Assembly (NCBI GenBank): GCA_021793375.1
Contig: JAJYSY010000001.1
Location: 1-64,000, forward strand
DNA length: 64,000 nucleotides
From: Bacteroidota bacterium
GTDB taxonomy: Bacteria > Bacteroidota > Bacteroidia > Flavobacteriales > Flavobacteriaceae
Direction of reading: 5' to 3'
Both the position numbers and the translations under genes were made by a program. A model generated the notes under the pieces. That model had not been told where the DNA came from. It did not search any database and saw only the letters and a list, made by a program, of their open reading frames with translations. Below are positions 18,930-28,097 of the stretch, piece after piece; position 1 is the stretch's first letter, and each line of letters begins with the position of its first letter.

Positions 18930-21335
18930 TTAATTTCTTAAAGGTTTTCCTTTTTTCAACATATGTTGTAAACGCTCTAATGTTTTGCGTTCTCCACAAA
19001 GTGATAAGAAAGCTTCTCTTTCTAAATCAAGGAGATATTGCTCACTGACTTTAGTGCTTTCCGATAAATCTCCACCGGACATTACATAAGCCAATTTATC
19101 CACAATTTTCTGATCGTGTTCACTGATAAATTTTCCGGCTTGCATTTGATTTGTTCCTACCAATAAAGCTCCTAAAGCTTGTTTTCCTAAAACTTTAATG
19201 TCTTTTCTTGGAATAGGTTTGGTATATCCGTTTTCTGCCATCAACAAAGCTTGTTTTTTAGCAATAGCTAATTGTCTGTCGCGATTGACTACCACAAGAT
19301 CTTTTCCGGGTTGAAGAATATCTAAATCATAAGCTTCATAAGCAGAAGTAGAAACTTTTGCCATTCCGATGGTAATTAATCTTTCTTGTAATCTGTTTAA
19401 TTCCACATCTCCTTTTGCAAAAGAATCAGCAGCTCTTAAAGCCATTTCTTTTGAGCCTCCACCGCCGGGAATTAAACCTACACCTACTTCAACTAAACCT
19501 ATATAAGTTTCTGCAGCGGCTACAATACGATCAGCGTGAAGAGATAATTCACAACCTCCGCCTAAAGTCATATTATGTGGAGCAGAAATCACCGGAACAG
19601 AAGAATACCTCATTCGCATAGAAGTTTGCTGAAAATAATGAACAGCTTGATTGAGTTCTTCATATTCTTGTTCGATGGCCAACATAAAAATTAATCCGAT
19701 GTTGGCGCCCACAGAAAAATTTTGTCCTTCGTTGTATAAAACCATTCCTTGGAAATCTTTTTCAGCCAAATCAATAGCTTTGTTTAAACCATTTAAGATT
19801 CCGGAACCGATTGCATTCATTTTGCTGCGGAATTCTACGTTTAAAATTCCATCTCCCAAATCTTGAGCAATCATTTCATCATTTTTAAAAACTTCTTTAG
19901 GTTTGCGAATATTATCTAAAATAATAAACGCCTCTTGGTTTGGAATTTTAACCTGTTTTTTCTCAGCGATATCATAATAATAAGACTTGGCATTTTTTAC
20001 GGAATAAAACTGATTTTGCTTTTCAGTAATCATTTCTTCCACCCATTTAGGAAGATTTAGATTTTCTGATTTAATCAGCTCAATTCCCTTTTCTACGCCA
20101 ATGGCGTCCCAAATTTGAAAAGGACCGTGTTCCCAACCAAATCCGGCACGCATAGCATCATCTATTTTATAAATTTCATCACTTATTTCCGGAAGTCTGC
20201 TCGCAGCATAAGAAAATAATGCGGCAAAGTTTTTTCTGTAGAATTTTCCTGCTTTTCCTTGATCTGCCAATAAAACTTTATAACGATCAGCTAAATCAGC
20301 AATGGTTTTAGTTTGTTCTAAAACATTGAAAGTAGCTTTTTTTCTGTCTCTATATTTTAAAGTATTTAAGTCTAAAGATTTGATTTCACTCGATCCGTTT
20401 TCTTTTTTAATCTTTTTATAAAAACCTTGTCCGGTTTTGCTTCCCAACCATTTGTTTTCCATCATGGTTTGAATAAAATCGGGCAAAGCAAATAGTTCAT
20501 GTCTTTCATCTGCCGGGCAGTTTTCATGCAATCCGTTGGCAACATGCACCAAAGTGTCTAAACCAACAACATCAACTGTTCTGAAAGTTGCAGATTTAGG
20601 GCGGCCCAAAACAGGTCCGGTTAATTTATCTACTTCTTCAATGGTGAGTTCCAATTCTTTTACTTGATGAAACAAACTCATAATGCTGAAAATTCCGATT
20701 CTGTTTCCAATAAAAGCCGGGGTATCTTTAGCAATAACAGTTTGTTTTCCCAAGAATTTCTCTCCATAAGAATTTAAAAAATCTATGGTTTCAGCAGAGG
20801 TTTTCGGACCAGGAATAATTTCTAATAAACGCAGATATCGCGGGGGGTTAAAAAAATGTGTTCCGCAAAAGTGTTTTTGAAAATCTTCACTTCTATTTTT
20901 ACTCATCAGATGAATAGGAATTCCGGAGGTGTTGGAAGAAACCAAAGTTCCGGCTTTGCGATATTTTTCAATTTGATCAAAAACTTTTTGTTTGATATCT
21001 AAGCGTTCTGTTACAACTTCAATAATCCAATCTGTTTCTGCTATTTTTTTGATATCATCTTCTAAATTTCCGGTAGAGATTCGATCGGCAAATTTTTTAT
21101 GATAAATAGGAGAAGGATTTGATTTTAAGGCTTTTTGAAGAGCAGTGTTTACAATCCGATTTCTTACTGCTTTATCTTTTAAAGTTAATCCTTGTTTTTC
21201 TTCTTTTTCAGTAAGTTCTGAAGGAAGAATATCTAATAATAAAACTTGAACACCAATATTAGCGAAATGACAAGCAATAGCGCTGCCCATAATTCCGGAG
21301 CCGATGATGGCTACTTTATTTATATGTCTTTTCAT
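18930..21335 (-). CDS. fadN: 3-hydroxyacyl-CoA dehydrogenase / enoyl-CoA hydratase fusion
   Basis: Bifunctional beta-oxidation enzyme of 801 aa. The dehydrogenase comes first: the NAD-binding GSGIMG at residues 12-17, the catalytic His in GTHFFNPP, and 3HCDH C-terminal helical domains to about residue 440. The crotonase domain follows at about 480-690, with both catalytic Glu residues visible in LGGGCEL and VEVGVGLIPGGGG. This domain order is that of Bacillus FadN; E. coli FadB/FadJ have the hydratase first. It leads the fadN-fadA-fadE operon. I found no TAnnTTTG box in the 225-bp divergent region towards cmk, so the promoter is unassigned. Confidence 0.95.
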   Translation of the reverse strand: MKRHINKVAIIGSGIMGSAIACHFANIGVQVLLLDILPSELTEKEEKQGLTLKDKAVRNRIVNTALQKALKSNPSPIYHKKFADRISTGNLEDDIKKIAETDWIIEVVTERLDIKQKVFDQIEKYRKAGTLVSSNTSGIPIHLMSKNRSEDFQKHFCGTHFFNPPRYLRLLEIIPGPKTSAETIDFLNSYGEKFLGKQTVIAKDTPAFIGNRIGIFSIMSLFHQVKELELTIEEVDKLTGPVLGRPKSATFRTVDVVGLDTLVHVANGLHENCPADERHELFALPDFIQTMMENKWLGSKTGQGFYKKIKKENGSSEIKSLDLNTLKYRDRKKATFNVLEQTKTIADLADRYKVLLADQGKAGKFYRKNFAALFSYAASRLPEISDEIYKIDDAMRAGFGWEHGPFQIWDAIGVEKGIELIKSENLNLPKWVEEMITEKQNQFYSVKNAKSYYYDIAEKKQVKIPNQEAFIILDNIRKPKEVFKNDEMIAQDLGDGILNVEFRSKMNAIGSGILNGLNKAIDLAEKDFQGMVLYNEGQNFSVGANIGLIFMLAIEQEYEELNQAVHYFQQTSMRMRYSSVPVISAPHNMTLGGGCELSLHADRIVAAAETYIGLVEVGVGLIPGGGGSKEMALRAADSFAKGDVELNRLQERLITIGMAKVSTSAYEAYDLDILQPGKDLVVVNRDRQLAIAKKQALLMAENGYTKPIPRKDIKVLGKQALGALLVGTNQMQAGKFISEHDQKIVDKLAYVMSGGDLSESTKVSEQYLLDLEREAFLSLCGERKTLERLQHMLKKGKPLRN

Positions 21336-21560
21336 AGAAAAGTAATTGAAAGATTTAGTCTCTGTTAAAAATAAACATTTTGGAACATCTAAAATAATAA
21401 AAAGAATAGATTAACAGGAACTTAACCGGATATTTTTCACAGGTTTATGGCAAAAAAAACAAGAAAAGAGCAGTCGTTTTTAAATTATTGATATTAACTA
21501 TAACAATTCGTTTTTGTTTTGTTTTAAAATTTTATTTTAGCAAAAGTAAAAATAGAAATC

Positions 21561-22250
21561 GTGAGAAAAATTATCATAGCTATAGACGGATTCTCCTCTA
21601 CCGGAAAAAGCACAATAGCTAAAGAATTGGCAAAATCTTTAGAATATATTTATGTAGATACCGGAGCAATGTATAGAGCTGTGGCTTTATTTGCTTTGAG
21701 AAATGAATTTATTTCTTCCAAATCTTTTGAAAGAGAAAAACTGCTTGCTCAACTTGAAAATATTAAACTGGAATTTGTTTATAATAAAAATCTTGGCTTT
21801 GCAGAAATGTATTTAAACGGAGAAAACGTTGAAAAAGAAATCCGTGGAATGGAAGTTTCTCAATATGTAAGCAGAATTGCAGAAATTCCTCAAGTGCGTA
21901 AAAAACTGGTGGAACAACAACAGCAAATGGGAAAAGAAAAAGGAGTAGTGATGGATGGGCGAGATATTGGAACAGTAGTTTTTCCGGAAGCAGAATTAAA
22001 GTTGTTTATGACAGCTTCAGCAGAGATTAGAGCACAGAGAAGATTTGAAGAATTACAAACCAAAGGAGAAAAAGTTTCTTTTGAAGAGGTTTTGGAAAAT
22101 GTGCAGAAAAGAGACGAGTTGGATAGTAACAGAAAAGATTCTCCACTGCGAAAAGCCTCAGATGCTATTGAAATTGATAATTCTAACTTAAACAGAAAAG
22201 CTCAATTTGAAAAAATTTTAAAATTAGCACAAGATAGCATTTCAGCATAA
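21561..22250 (+). CDS. cmk: Cytidylate kinase
   Basis: Phosphorylates CMP and dCMP with ATP. The 229 aa include the P-loop GFSSTGKST at residues 10-18, a DTGAMYRAV segment and the MDGRDIGTVVFP motif typical of CMP kinases. The start is GTG at 21561: the conserved IIIAIDG strand begins three residues later and no ATG lies nearby in frame. A box TATTTTAG (21533-21540), one base off TAnnTTTG, lies 20 nt upstream. Confidence 0.95.
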   Translation: MRKIIIAIDGFSSTGKSTIAKELAKSLEYIYVDTGAMYRAVALFALRNEFISSKSFEREKLLAQLENIKLEFVYNKNLGFAEMYLNGENVEKEIRGMEVSQYVSRIAEIPQVRKKLVEQQQQMGKEKGVVMDGRDIGTVVFPEAELKLFMTASAEIRAQRRFEELQTKGEKVSFEEVLENVQKRDELDSNRKDSPLRKASDAIEIDNSNLNRKAQFEKILKLAQDSISA

Positions 22251-22274
22251 ATAAATTTATCAAAAAGAATTCCT

Positions 22275-22282
22275 TAAGTTTG
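22275..22282 (+). promoter_or_regulatory. Candidate -7 element upstream of the DUF2911 gene
   Basis: TAAGTTTG fits TAnnTTTG and lies 44 nt upstream of the ATG at 22327. No clear -33 element was seen. Confidence 0.4.
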
Positions 22283-22326
22283 TCTTGATTTTTTAATCAG
22301 CTAAACATTTAAAAACTTATTATTTT

Positions 22327-23175
22327 ATGAAACATTATTTGTCAGCGCTTCTTTTCAGCGGAATGTTAACTTTTTCAGTTGCTGCGCAAGAATTTCAAAT
22401 GCCGGCTGCCAGTCCTTCGGTAAAAATAGAACAAGATTTTTCAACCTCTTTTATCAAGCTGAATTACAGTCGCCCTTCTGTGAAAGAAAGAAAAATATTT
22501 GGAGATTTAATTCCTTATGATGAGGTGTGGAGAACAGGAGCAAACTCAACCACACAAATAACTTTTGGCGAAGCGGTAAAAGTGATGGGTAAAGAAGTTA
22601 AAGCAGGAACTTATACGCTTTACACCATCCCGGGAGAAAAAGAATGGGTTGTGATTTTAAACACGGATTTAGATAATTGGGGAGCAGATGGATATAACAA
22701 AAGGAAAAATGTTGTAGAAGCTAAAATTCCGGTTGAAAGATTAAATAAACAACAAGAAACATTTTCTTTTACAGTAGAAGATCTTACAAAAAACACGGCT
22801 AATTTAACTTTAGCTTGGGCAGATGTAAAAATAAATATTCCGATTGAAGCAGATAATCATAAACGAATTATGGCACATCTGAAAAGAGAATTGGCAGGAG
22901 AAAATCCTCCTTATCACAGAGCAGCAGGATATTATTTGGAAACCGGAGAAAAATTAGAAGATGCTTTAAAGTATATTGGAGAAGCCATCAAAGAAAATCC
23001 GGAAGCTTATTATATGTATTGGACAGAAGCACAGATTTATGAAAAGTTGGGGCATTCAAAAATGGCTTTAAGATCAGCACAGAAATCAGCAGATATTGCC
23101 AGAAAGACTTCTCCTGCTTTTGCACATGAATACGAACGAAATCTCAAAGAAATGAGCCAGAGATTAAACAAATAA
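22327..23175 (+). CDS. DUF2911 protein, exported, with TPR-like C-terminus
   Basis: 282 aa. A signal peptide (residues 1-20, ending SVAAQ) predicts export. Residues about 25-175 form the DUF2911 domain, with its typical NYSRPSVKERKIFGDLIPY and VWRTGANSTTQI stretches. A helical C-terminus (about 185-282) has TPR-like spacing (EDALKYIGEAIKENPEAYYMY). DUF2911 is common in Bacteroidota and has no known activity. It is monocistronic, bounded by a promoter box and a strong terminator. Confidence 0.88.
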   Translation: MKHYLSALLFSGMLTFSVAAQEFQMPAASPSVKIEQDFSTSFIKLNYSRPSVKERKIFGDLIPYDEVWRTGANSTTQITFGEAVKVMGKEVKAGTYTLYTIPGEKEWVVILNTDLDNWGADGYNKRKNVVEAKIPVERLNKQQETFSFTVEDLTKNTANLTLAWADVKINIPIEADNHKRIMAHLKRELAGENPPYHRAAGYYLETGEKLEDALKYIGEAIKENPEAYYMYWTEAQIYEKLGHSKMALRSAQKSADIARKTSPAFAHEYERNLKEMSQRLNK

Positions 23176-23197
23176 TTTTAAGAAAAACACAAGAATT

Positions 23198-23226
23198 AAA
23201 AAAGCCGGGAAAATCCGGCTTTTTTT
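23198..23226 (+). terminator. Rho-independent terminator after the DUF2911 gene
   Basis: Stem AAAAAAGCCGG (23198-23208) / CCGGCTTTTTT (23215-23225), loop of 6 nt, ending in seven T. It lies 22 nt after the stop. Confidence 0.85.
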
Positions 23227-23271
23227 ATAGAAATTTCAAAAATCTTAAAAATTAGCTATCACATATTTTAG

Positions 23272-23279
23272 TATTTTTG
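23272..23279 (+). promoter_or_regulatory. Candidate -7 element of the DUF368-DUF368-aroE operon
   Basis: TATTTTTG fits TAnnTTTG and lies 31 nt upstream of the first DUF368 ATG, just after the preceding terminator. Confidence 0.5.
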
Positions 23280-23310
23280 ACAGCATTTAAAATAATTATA
23301 AACCGGCCAA

Positions 23311-24246
23311 ATGGAAAGAAGATTAAAAGATTATTTATTGATATTTTTAAAAGGAATAGGAATGGGAGCAGCAGATGCTGTTCCGGGAGTTTCCGGTGGA
23401 ACAATAGCTTTTATCTCCGGAATTTATGAAGAGTTGATTACCACTATTGGGAAAGTAGATTTCTCTTTGATAAAAACTTGGAAAAACAAAGGTTTTTCAG
23501 CGATGTGGAAGCAACTCAATGGAAATTTCTTGCTCGCTTTATTGATGGGAATAGGAATCAGTATTTTCAGTTTGATGCATGTGGCGAGTTATATGTTGGA
23601 AAATCACCCAATTTTAATTTGGTCTTTCTTCTTTGGATTAGTTTTAGCCAGTATTTGGTTTGTTTCTAAAGAAATAAAACGTTGGCATTTAGGAACTTTA
23701 TTGGTTTTGATTATCGGAGCTGTTACAGCGTATTTTATAACTACTTTAACTGCGGCACCCTCTGCTGAACACAGTAATTTTTATTTGTTTTTATCAGGAG
23801 CTATTGCAGTGGTGGCAATGATTTTACCCGGGATTTCCGGTTCTTATATTTTGGTGCTTTTAGGAACTTATAAAGAAATATCTGATGCTGTTACAGATTT
23901 GGATTTTAAAAAATTATTTTTTGTAGCCACAGGAATTATTGTTGGATTATTATCTTTTTCTAAAATTTTAAAATGGCTTTTTTCTAAATATGAAACATTA
24001 ACATTAGCAGCTTTAACCGGATTTATTATCGGGTCATTAAACAAGATGTGGCCGTGGAAAAAAACCTTGGAAGAAAAAGTTATAAATGGAGAAACACATA
24101 TTACAGCAGAACAATCCGTTTTACCGGCTCAATTTGAAGGAGATCCGAAAATTCTTGCCGCTTTTATTTCATTTTTAATCGGATTTCTGTTAATTTTATT
24201 CTTAGAAAACATAGCCAAAAAAATGAGCCCCTCCAATGAGAAATAA
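23311..24246 (+). CDS. DUF368 (PopT-like) membrane protein, copy 1
   Basis: Polytopic inner-membrane protein of 311 aa with about eight to nine helices. The family motif MGAADAVPGVSGGTIAF appears near residues 18-34, and a related LPGISGSYILVLLG near 172-185, which suggests two halves with inverted symmetry and re-entrant loops. DUF368 members (PopT) have been reported to return undecaprenyl phosphate across the membrane. That role for this copy is inference. Its last 11 nt overlap a second DUF368 gene, so the pair is translationally coupled. Confidence 0.92.
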   Translation: MERRLKDYLLIFLKGIGMGAADAVPGVSGGTIAFISGIYEELITTIGKVDFSLIKTWKNKGFSAMWKQLNGNFLLALLMGIGISIFSLMHVASYMLENHPILIWSFFFGLVLASIWFVSKEIKRWHLGTLLVLIIGAVTAYFITTLTAAPSAEHSNFYLFLSGAIAVVAMILPGISGSYILVLLGTYKEISDAVTDLDFKKLFFVATGIIVGLLSFSKILKWLFSKYETLTLAALTGFIIGSLNKMWPWKKTLEEKVINGETHITAEQSVLPAQFEGDPKILAAFISFLIGFLLILFLENIAKKMSPSNEK

Positions 24247-25255
24247 AACGCGAAATCTTAAAGATAGATTATTTCTGGTATTGAAAGGTATTGGCATGGG
24301 AGCAGCAAATAAAGTTCCCGGAGTTTCAGGAGGAATTGTTGCTTTTGTAGCTGGATTTTATGAAGAATTTATTTATTCGCTTCAAAAAATAAATGGAAAT
24401 GCTTTTTTATTACTCATCAACGGGAGGTTTAAAAGCTTTTTCAATTATATCAACGGAAGGTTTTTAAGCTTATTATTTTTGGGAATGATCATCAGTTTTT
24501 TTAGTGTTTCTAAAATACTGGATTATCTCATTACACATTATGAATTATATGTTTGGGCAGGTTTTTTTGGAATGATTATTGGCTCAATTTATTATGTAGC
24601 AAAAGATTTTAAATTAAAATCTTTTAGAAATATACTTATTATTTTATTGGGAATCGCCGGAGGTGTAGCCATCAGTATGCTTGAGCCTGCAAAAGAAAAC
24701 GATAATTTATGGTTTGTTTTTTTCTGCGGAATAATAGGAATCACAGGAATGACTTTACCAGGACTTTCCGGATCTTTTATCTTAATGCTGATCGGGAATT
24801 ATGTGTTGTTATTGGTAGATTCTGTCAATGCTTTATATGATACAATTGCACAAATATTAACATGGAATTTTTCTTTTGTATATGATGAAGAACATGTTAA
24901 CTTGCTCAAAGTTTTAGCTTCTTTTACATTAGGTTCAATTGTGGGGTTAGTTACCTTATCCCATGTTTTGGCTTATGTTTTAAAAAGATTTAAAGATCAA
25001 GTATATGCTTTGATTATCGGTTTTATAACCGGGTCTTTAGGAGTGGTTTGGCCGTGGAAAGAAAAATTGATAAGAGAAAATCAATTGGGAGAAATAGCTT
25101 TAGATAAAACAGGAGAACCCATAATTACTGATTATGTACGTTATTGGCCAAATTTAGGAGAAGTTTCGACTTGGTGGGCTATTTTTTTTATTTTTGTAGG
25201 AATTCTGATCGTATTTGGTCTGGAACACTACGGACAAAAACACATTGAAGTATGA
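24236..25255 (+). CDS. DUF368 (PopT-like) membrane protein, copy 2
   Basis: 339 aa paralogue of the preceding gene with the same topology. It repeats the two signature segments, MGAANKVPGVSGGIVAF and LPGLSGSFILMLIGNY. It also shares the GSLxxxWPWK element of copy 1 in the later half (GSLGVVWPWK here, GSLNKMWPWK there). It differs by a longer connector and C-terminus. Overlaps: 11 nt with copy 1 and 4 nt (ATGA) with aroE. The two copies may act separately or as a heteromer; the sequence does not decide this. Confidence 0.92.
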   Translation: MRNKTRNLKDRLFLVLKGIGMGAANKVPGVSGGIVAFVAGFYEEFIYSLQKINGNAFLLLINGRFKSFFNYINGRFLSLLFLGMIISFFSVSKILDYLITHYELYVWAGFFGMIIGSIYYVAKDFKLKSFRNILIILLGIAGGVAISMLEPAKENDNLWFVFFCGIIGITGMTLPGLSGSFILMLIGNYVLLLVDSVNALYDTIAQILTWNFSFVYDEEHVNLLKVLASFTLGSIVGLVTLSHVLAYVLKRFKDQVYALIIGFITGSLGVVWPWKEKLIRENQLGEIALDKTGEPIITDYVRYWPNLGEVSTWWAIFFIFVGILIVFGLEHYGQKHIEV

Positions 25256-25980
25256 AAACATACGGACTAATAGGAAACCCTGTAGAACATTCTTTTTCAG
25301 AAAAATATTTTTCTGAAAAATTTGAAAATGAAGGGATTGACGCAAAATATAAACTTTTTAAACTTGAAGACTTGACAGCGTTTCAAGAATTGTTGAAAAA
25401 AGAAAAAAAATTAAAAGGATTGAATGTAACTTCTCCTTTTAAAGAAAAAATAATTCCTTTTTTAGATGAAGTAGAACAACAAGCTAAAAATATCGGTGCG
25501 GTAAATACCATAAAATTTGAAGATGGAAAAAGAATAGGATATAACACTGATAGTTTCGGATTTCTGAAGTCACTATTTCCAATTATAGAAAAACAACATA
25601 CAAATGCACTGATTTTAGGAACAGGAGGAGCTGCAAAAGCTATTGCACAAGCTTTGAAATCTATGGGGATTGAATACCAAATGGTTTCGCGAACTCCTGC
25701 AGAAAATCAATTGGCTTATACAGACTTAACAGAAGAAATTATAAAGGAAAACTTGCTAATTATTAATTGTACACCTTTGGGAACTTATCCAAATGTTGAA
25801 GAATCTCCGAATATTCCTTATGATGGATTAACGCAAAAGCATTTGTTGTATGACTTGACGTACAACCCTGTGGTAACTCAATTTCTTGCACAAGGACAAA
25901 TGCGAAAATGTAAAATATTTAACGGTCAGAAAATGTTGGAATTTCAAGCAGAAAGAAGCTGGGAAATTTGGAATGAATAA
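25252..25980 (+). CDS. aroE: Shikimate dehydrogenase
   Basis: NADP-dependent reduction of 3-dehydroshikimate to shikimate in aromatic amino acid and chorismate synthesis. The catalytic Lys64 lies in NVTSPFKEK and Asp100 in YNTDSFGF. The nucleotide-binding loop is LGTGGAAKA. At 242 aa it is shorter than the roughly 270 aa E. coli enzyme, as usual in flavobacteria. It starts inside the stop of the second DUF368 gene (ATGA overlap), so it is probably translated from the same mRNA. Confidence 0.95.
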   Translation: MKTYGLIGNPVEHSFSEKYFSEKFENEGIDAKYKLFKLEDLTAFQELLKKEKKLKGLNVTSPFKEKIIPFLDEVEQQAKNIGAVNTIKFEDGKRIGYNTDSFGFLKSLFPIIEKQHTNALILGTGGAAKAIAQALKSMGIEYQMVSRTPAENQLAYTDLTEEIIKENLLIINCTPLGTYPNVEESPNIPYDGLTQKHLLYDLTYNPVVTQFLAQGQMRKCKIFNGQKMLEFQAERSWEIWNE

Positions 25981-26137
25981 TAATTGACAAAAGACAGAAA
26001 ATCATAAAAAATAAACCGAAGAAACAGGAATTCTTTGGCAGGTTGAAATAGACTTATTATATTTAATTTTTATATAAAATGAACACTACCCATTTAGATT
26101 TAAAACGATAAATTTAAATGTGGAAAATCACAGATTT

Positions 26138-28096
26138 ATGTTGGAAAACGAACAAAACGAAGCAGAAAAAGCAAAAGTTGAGGTTGAAAACACTTCAAAA
26201 GAAGCAAGTAAATTAGATACTTCTGAAAAAACTGAAGAACAAACTTCAGAGGATATAGCACAAGAAGCAAGTCAAGCTTCAGAAAAACCTGAACAAACAA
26301 AAGAAACTCAACAAGAGGAAGACGAAGAATCTTTAAGATCATCAGATGAAGAGGAGGAAGTAGAAGATGAGTATTACGGAATCCTTGTTAAAGCTTATGA
26401 TGAGATGAATTTAGATGCTCTTGGAGAAGAGTTGGAGCGTTTGTTAAATGATCATGAAGTAAGAAAAATTCGTCAACACGTTCGAGAAATTAAAGCTGAA
26501 TTTGATCTGAAATTTGGTGAAGAAAGAAAAAATAAAAAAGAAGAATTTCTTGAAAATGGAGGAAATATAATAGATTTCTCCTATTCCACAGAAGCAGAAA
26601 GGAAATTCAATAAGCTTTACTTTGAATACAAAGAAAAACGAGATAATTATTACAAAAGCGTAAGAAAAAATCTACAAGAAAATCTGGAACGTCGTTTAGC
26701 TATTATTGAAGAACTGAAATCCATCACCGGAGTGGGAACAGATATGAATAAAAACTTCAAAGCATTTAAAGAATTACAAGAGCGATGGAAAAAAGCCGGT
26801 CCTGTTCCGAGAAATGATTATAAAGACACTTGGAATACTTATCATCATCACGTAGAGCGTTTTTATGATTTCTTACATTTAGATCGTGAGTTTAGAGAAA
26901 TGGATTATAAATATAATCTGGAACAAAAACTCAAAATGATTGATCGTGCAGAAGAATTGATTGAAGAAAAAAATGTAAATCGCGCATTTAGAGAACTTCA
27001 AAATCTTCATAGAATGTGGAAAGAAGAAGTAGGACCTGTGGCAAAAGAATACAGCGATGCGATTTGGGAGAAATTCAGTGCGGCAACAAAGAAAATACAT
27101 GAAAACCGCAGAGCTTATTTTGAAGAAATAGATAAAGAAAGAGAGAAAAATCTTGAAGCAAAACAAGAAATTATAGATAAGATAGAAACTTTAGAAGAAC
27201 AAGAAATTTCTTCTCATAATCAAGCGCAGAAAAAAATTAAAGAATTTCAAAAACTGAGAGATGAATTCTTTAAAGCAGGAAGAGTTCCCAAAAAAGACAA
27301 TCAAAATGTTTGGGATGCCTTTAAAACAGCTTCAAGAGCTTTTAATCACAAGAAAAATGAGTTTTACAGAAAACGAAAAGAAGAACATAAAAACAATCTT
27401 GAAAAGAAATTAGAACTCATTGAAATAGCAGAAGAACACAAAGATTCTGAAGATTTTGAAACCGTAACCCCACTGATGAAAAAAATTCAGGCAGATTGGA
27501 AAAAAATCGGTTATGTGCAGAGAAATAAAAGCGATAAAATCTGGAAAAGATTTAAAAAAGCTTGTAATCATTATTTTGACAGATTGCATGCGCTTCAAGA
27601 TGAAAAAGATAAAGTTGCTTTAGAAGCATATCATAAAAAAGAAGAATTGCTGAAAGAAGTAAAAGCTTTGGAATTGACAAAAGACAGATCAAAAGATTTG
27701 CCGGTTATCAAAGAAAAAATAGAAGCTTGGAAAAACATAGGAAACGTTCCTAAAAATAAAAGAAATATTGAAGGAAAATTCAATAAAGCTTTAGATAAAC
27801 TATTTCAGCAAATAGATATGAACAGGAAAGATGCTGAAATGCTGAAATATGAAAATCATTTAGAAGCTTTAAAAGAAGCAGAAAATGATGATAAAATCAG
27901 AAAAGAAGCTTCTTTTTTATATAAGAAAATCGATCAAACTTCAGATGAAATTCGTCAGTTGGAAACTAATTTAGAGTTTTTTGACAATGCAGATAGAGAT
28001 AATCCATTGATGAAAGATACTTTTAAAAATATAGATCGATTAAAGCAACAACTTAAAATTTGGGAAGCCAAATTAGAAAAAGTAAAACGCTTATAA
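26138..28096 (+). CDS. DUF349 repeat protein, coiled and highly charged
   Basis: 652 aa, cytoplasmic (no signal peptide). The N-terminus (about 1-80) is a low-complexity Glu/Lys/Ser/Gln tail. At least five DUF349 repeats of about 70-75 aa follow. Each carries a core such as ERWKKAGPVPR, RMWKEEVGPVA, DEFFKAGRVPK, ADWKKIGYVQR and EAWKNIGNVPK, and the whole is predicted to be helical. DUF349 function is not established. I use the ATG at 26138. An in-frame GTG at 26120 is possible, and an ATG at 26118 is out of frame. The downstream methyltransferase starts 1 nt after the stop. Confidence 0.88.
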   Translation: MLENEQNEAEKAKVEVENTSKEASKLDTSEKTEEQTSEDIAQEASQASEKPEQTKETQQEEDEESLRSSDEEEEVEDEYYGILVKAYDEMNLDALGEELERLLNDHEVRKIRQHVREIKAEFDLKFGEERKNKKEEFLENGGNIIDFSYSTEAERKFNKLYFEYKEKRDNYYKSVRKNLQENLERRLAIIEELKSITGVGTDMNKNFKAFKELQERWKKAGPVPRNDYKDTWNTYHHHVERFYDFLHLDREFREMDYKYNLEQKLKMIDRAEELIEEKNVNRAFRELQNLHRMWKEEVGPVAKEYSDAIWEKFSAATKKIHENRRAYFEEIDKEREKNLEAKQEIIDKIETLEEQEISSHNQAQKKIKEFQKLRDEFFKAGRVPKKDNQNVWDAFKTASRAFNHKKNEFYRKRKEEHKNNLEKKLELIEIAEEHKDSEDFETVTPLMKKIQADWKKIGYVQRNKSDKIWKRFKKACNHYFDRLHALQDEKDKVALEAYHKKEELLKEVKALELTKDRSKDLPVIKEKIEAWKNIGNVPKNKRNIEGKFNKALDKLFQQIDMNRKDAEMLKYENHLEALKEAENDDKIRKEASFLYKKIDQTSDEIRQLETNLEFFDNADRDNPLMKDTFKNIDRLKQQLKIWEAKLEKVKRL

Positions 28097-28097
28097 A

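Noticed and set aside
21336-21560. Regulatory operator or FadR-type site in the fadN-cmk divergent region
   Set aside because: No clear palindrome or TAnnTTTG box for fadN was found by eye, so no site is claimed.
24236-25255. Second DUF368 gene as a decayed duplicate
   Set aside because: It is full length with both signature segments intact and overlaps both neighbours in frame-compatible ways, so it is treated as functional.
26118-26216. Short out-of-frame ORF from ATG 26118 overlapping the DUF349 start
   Set aside because: About 33 codons of Lys-rich sequence with no homology; the DUF349 frame explains the region.
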